Positions 7,503-8,703 of a DNA stretch of 8,703 nucleotides are shown here, one piece after another. The stretch comes from Sulfurimonas sp. (lineage in GTDB: Bacteria; Campylobacterota; Campylobacteria; Campylobacterales; Sulfurimonadaceae), in assembly GCA_022712775.1 (NCBI GenBank), contig JAFLJZ010000210.1, forward strand, positions 1 through 8,703. Direction: 5' to 3'. Made by a program: the position numbers and the translations under genes. A model generated the notes under the pieces. That model was not told where the DNA came from. It did not search any database and saw only the letters and a program-made list of their open reading frames with translations. Within the stretch, counting starts at the first letter, position 1, and each line of letters begins with the position of its first letter.

Positions 7503-7527
7503 CGTCCCCAAGTTGAACTTGGGGATG
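7503..7527. repeat. Strong palindrome (hairpin) downstream of the DUF748 gene, possibly a dispersed repeat
   Basis: TCCCCAAGT (7505-7513) and ACTTGGGGA (7517-7525) form a perfect 9-bp stem around a TGA loop. It extends by a G-T wobble and a C-G pair to 7503-7527. It starts 27 nt after the DUF748 stop and is the most GC-rich spot in a very AT-rich spacer. Neither side has a run of T, so it is not a textbook intrinsic terminator. It may stabilise the 3' end of the transcript or be one copy of a REP-like dispersed palindrome. Confidence 0.6.
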
Positions 7528-7642
7528 CTTACATTAAATAACAAAAATATTACAATATGCCATGTTTTTCAAGATATCCTAAAAAATTAAATACAATATT
7601 TTATCAGTTGGCGATTATAAATTTTAAGTTGTATTGTGAGAG

Positions 7643-7666
7643 TTAAAGTAATATTTTTTAGGCTAA
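7643..7666 (+). repeat. Left terminal inverted repeat of the IS (24 bp)
   Basis: Begins TTAAAGTAATA, ends TTAGGCTAA, and is the exact reverse complement of 8677-8700. The outer flank, reading inward, is GAG at 7640-7642. Confidence 0.93.
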
Positions 7667-7670
7667 ATAA

Positions 7671-8626
7671 TCATTTTTTCTTATAACTTAAAAGATAATC
7701 ATCGACTAGTTTAAATTTTAAACTCTTACTCAATCCTCTGTGAATCTTAATGAGTATTTTAAGTGGAGAAAAAGTTCCTCCATCCAGAGTATTTGTAGTA
7801 TTTGGAATTTCAATATCTTTATACTTTTTTCTTGTAAATAAGTAAGGTAGATTTGCTCTTAAACTTCTATGTGCTGCTCTAACTTTATAATGAGTGTAGT
7901 ATGATTTTCCTGTTTCAAGATTTGTACTTTTTTCTTCTATAAAGTCTTTATATTCTTTATACCATTCATCTAATTTTTTAGTGAAATTCTTTTCGTTTGT
8001 TTCAGTAAGTCGATACATAATTTTCTTTAAATCTTTACTAGCTTGAAGTCTTGGTCTTTGTGTTATATATCTTCTTACCGTCTTTGCTTGATGGAAATGA
8101 CACATCTGCATTGGAAAGTCTCTGAAAACCTTCTGCAAGCCTCTCTTACCATCAGTAGTTACGGATAGAATAGTGTAGCCCAGTTTTAAAAGTTGATTGA
8201 GAAGTAATTTGTAGTCAGATGATAATTCACTCTCAATATGCTTCGTTAATAATATCTCTTTAGTGATATTATCTTTAAACACTAAGGTACCTAATTTATC
8301 TCTGCGTTTTCCATAAAAAGTAGCATCACATACAAGTACGATTACTCTTGGTTTGTGAATTCTTATCTCTGGTTCATACTCAAATATTTGCTTTTGAACC
8401 CACCTAGGATTTCGTTTATATTCCTCTGCTAAATCACTTAAAGTTTGTCTCTTATACATATACTTTTTGAAGATTATTTGTTGGAGTTTATCAGGTCTTC
8501 TTTTGGAAGAAAAATAGCTATTACAGTTGAAGCATTTATACCTCTGAATTCCGCCTAATTTTCCATTTTTCTTTGTCTCTTTGGAACTACAAGTTGGACA
8601 AATTTTTACACTTTTTTATAGCTCAT
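7671..8626 (-). CDS. IS256-like (variant zinc-binding) transposase, frame broken near the N-terminus
   Basis: A DDE-type transposase that would cut and join DNA at the IS ends. The uninterrupted frame with an ATG covers only 8459-7671 (262 residues), but the same frame stays open up to 8615 and encodes a zinc ribbon, CPTC...CFNC (8600 to ~8525), with no usable start. Just upstream, ATG 8626 reads MSYKKV and stops at TAA after an A6 run (8617-8612). One extra A would join the two frames into a 318-residue protein. In that numbering the catalytic residues are Asp101 (VLVCDATFYG), Asp159 (VTTDGKRGL) and Asp282 (TNTLDGG), with the CxxH pair Cys176/His179 (MCHFHQAK). The third acidic residue is Asp where many relatives have Glu. 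An alternative in-frame upstream start is ATG 8650 (MTKKVLFTMSYKK). The break may be a true mutation, slippage-controlled expression, or a sequencing error in the homopolymer. A shortened product from ATG 8459 would lack the zinc ribbon. Confidence 0.82.
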
Positions 8627-8676
8627 TGTAAATAAAACCTTTTTAGTCATTACTATACAGTACTTTCAAGCACTTC

Positions 8677-8700
8677 TTAGCCTAAAAAATATTACTTTAA
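8677..8700 (-). repeat. Right terminal inverted repeat of the IS (24 bp)
   Basis: On the minus strand it begins TTAAAGTAATA and matches the left repeat at all 24 positions. It lies upstream of the transposase gene, so it probably sits next to or carries the transposase promoter. Only three bases of host flank (8701-8703) remain in the window. Confidence 0.93.
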
Positions 8701-8703
8701 ATC

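Larger units (their letters stand above)
7643..8700 (-). mobile_element. Complete 1058-bp insertion sequence, IS256-like with zinc-ribbon transposase
   Basis: The element is bounded by perfect 24-bp terminal inverted repeats (7643-7666 and 8677-8700) and carries one leftward gene. The transposase stop lies 4 bp from the left repeat and its likely start 50 bp from the right repeat, as is usual for a compact one-gene IS. The transposase has a DD(D/E) core with the CxxH insertion seen in the IS256/MULE group and an N-terminal zinc ribbon. No target duplication can be confirmed: only ATC lies beyond the right end, and it does not match the start of an 8-bp (TGT) or 9-bp (TTG) left flank. The family name is from motif resemblance. 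Confidence 0.85.

Noticed and set aside
7503..7527. Intrinsic (Rho-independent) terminator for the DUF748 gene
   Set aside because: The stem is strong, but there is no T-run on either strand after it; kept as a palindrome instead.
8609..8617. Classical A AAA AAG programmed -1 frameshift site in the transposase
   Set aside because: The A6G string is present, but the zero-frame codons are AAA AAA GTG, not in the phase needed for tandem slippage. The shift would occur only five codons into the gene with no alternative product, so deletion of one A is simpler.

Overview
The window comes from an AT-rich genome. Its gene content (cobalamin-dependent MetH, a cbb3-oxidase assembly protein CcoG, a giant AsmA/DUF748 protein with KxxILSL-type N-terminus) and its codon use suggest a Campylobacterota bacterium of the Sulfurimonas/Sulfuricurvum/Sulfurospirillum kind. 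The assignment is by general resemblance only; no database search was possible.

Layout. (1) Positions 1-1375, minus strand: the first 458 codons of metH, running off the left edge. (2) 1376-1729: a 354-bp divergent intergenic region. It holds a plausible metH promoter, a possible eroded minus-strand coding remnant (1453-1605), and a well-formed rightward promoter overlapped by a cluster of TGAC/GTCA half-sites. (3) 1730-7476, plus strand: three consecutive genes. The first encodes a 221-residue serine-resolvase-like protein that has lost the catalytic serine and arginines but keeps a helix-turn-helix. The second is ccoG, which overlaps the first by 8 nt. The third, 70 nt further on, is a 1194-residue membrane-anchored DUF748/AsmA-like protein starting at TTG 3892. 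(4) 7477-7642: a 166-bp spacer with a strong palindrome that is not a classical terminator. (5) 7643-8700: a complete 1058-bp insertion sequence with perfect 24-bp terminal inverted repeats and one leftward transposase of the IS256-like, zinc-ribbon type. Its reading frame is broken near the N-terminus by what looks like loss of one A from an A-run. Only 3 bases lie beyond the element.

How the parts work together. The most interesting unit is the resolvase-like gene plus ccoG. The first protein looks like a recombinase fold turned into a DNA-binding regulator. It is translationally coupled to the gene for a polyferredoxin that prepares copper for cbb3 oxidase, and it sits downstream of a promoter whose -35 is covered by a perfect 12-bp palindrome. 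This suggests an autoregulated switch for high-affinity respiration, an inference not tested here. The DUF748 protein is built from about four ~221-residue modules joined by charged linkers and ends in an OmpA-like domain split by an insertion, consistent with a long periplasmic envelope or lipid-transport protein.
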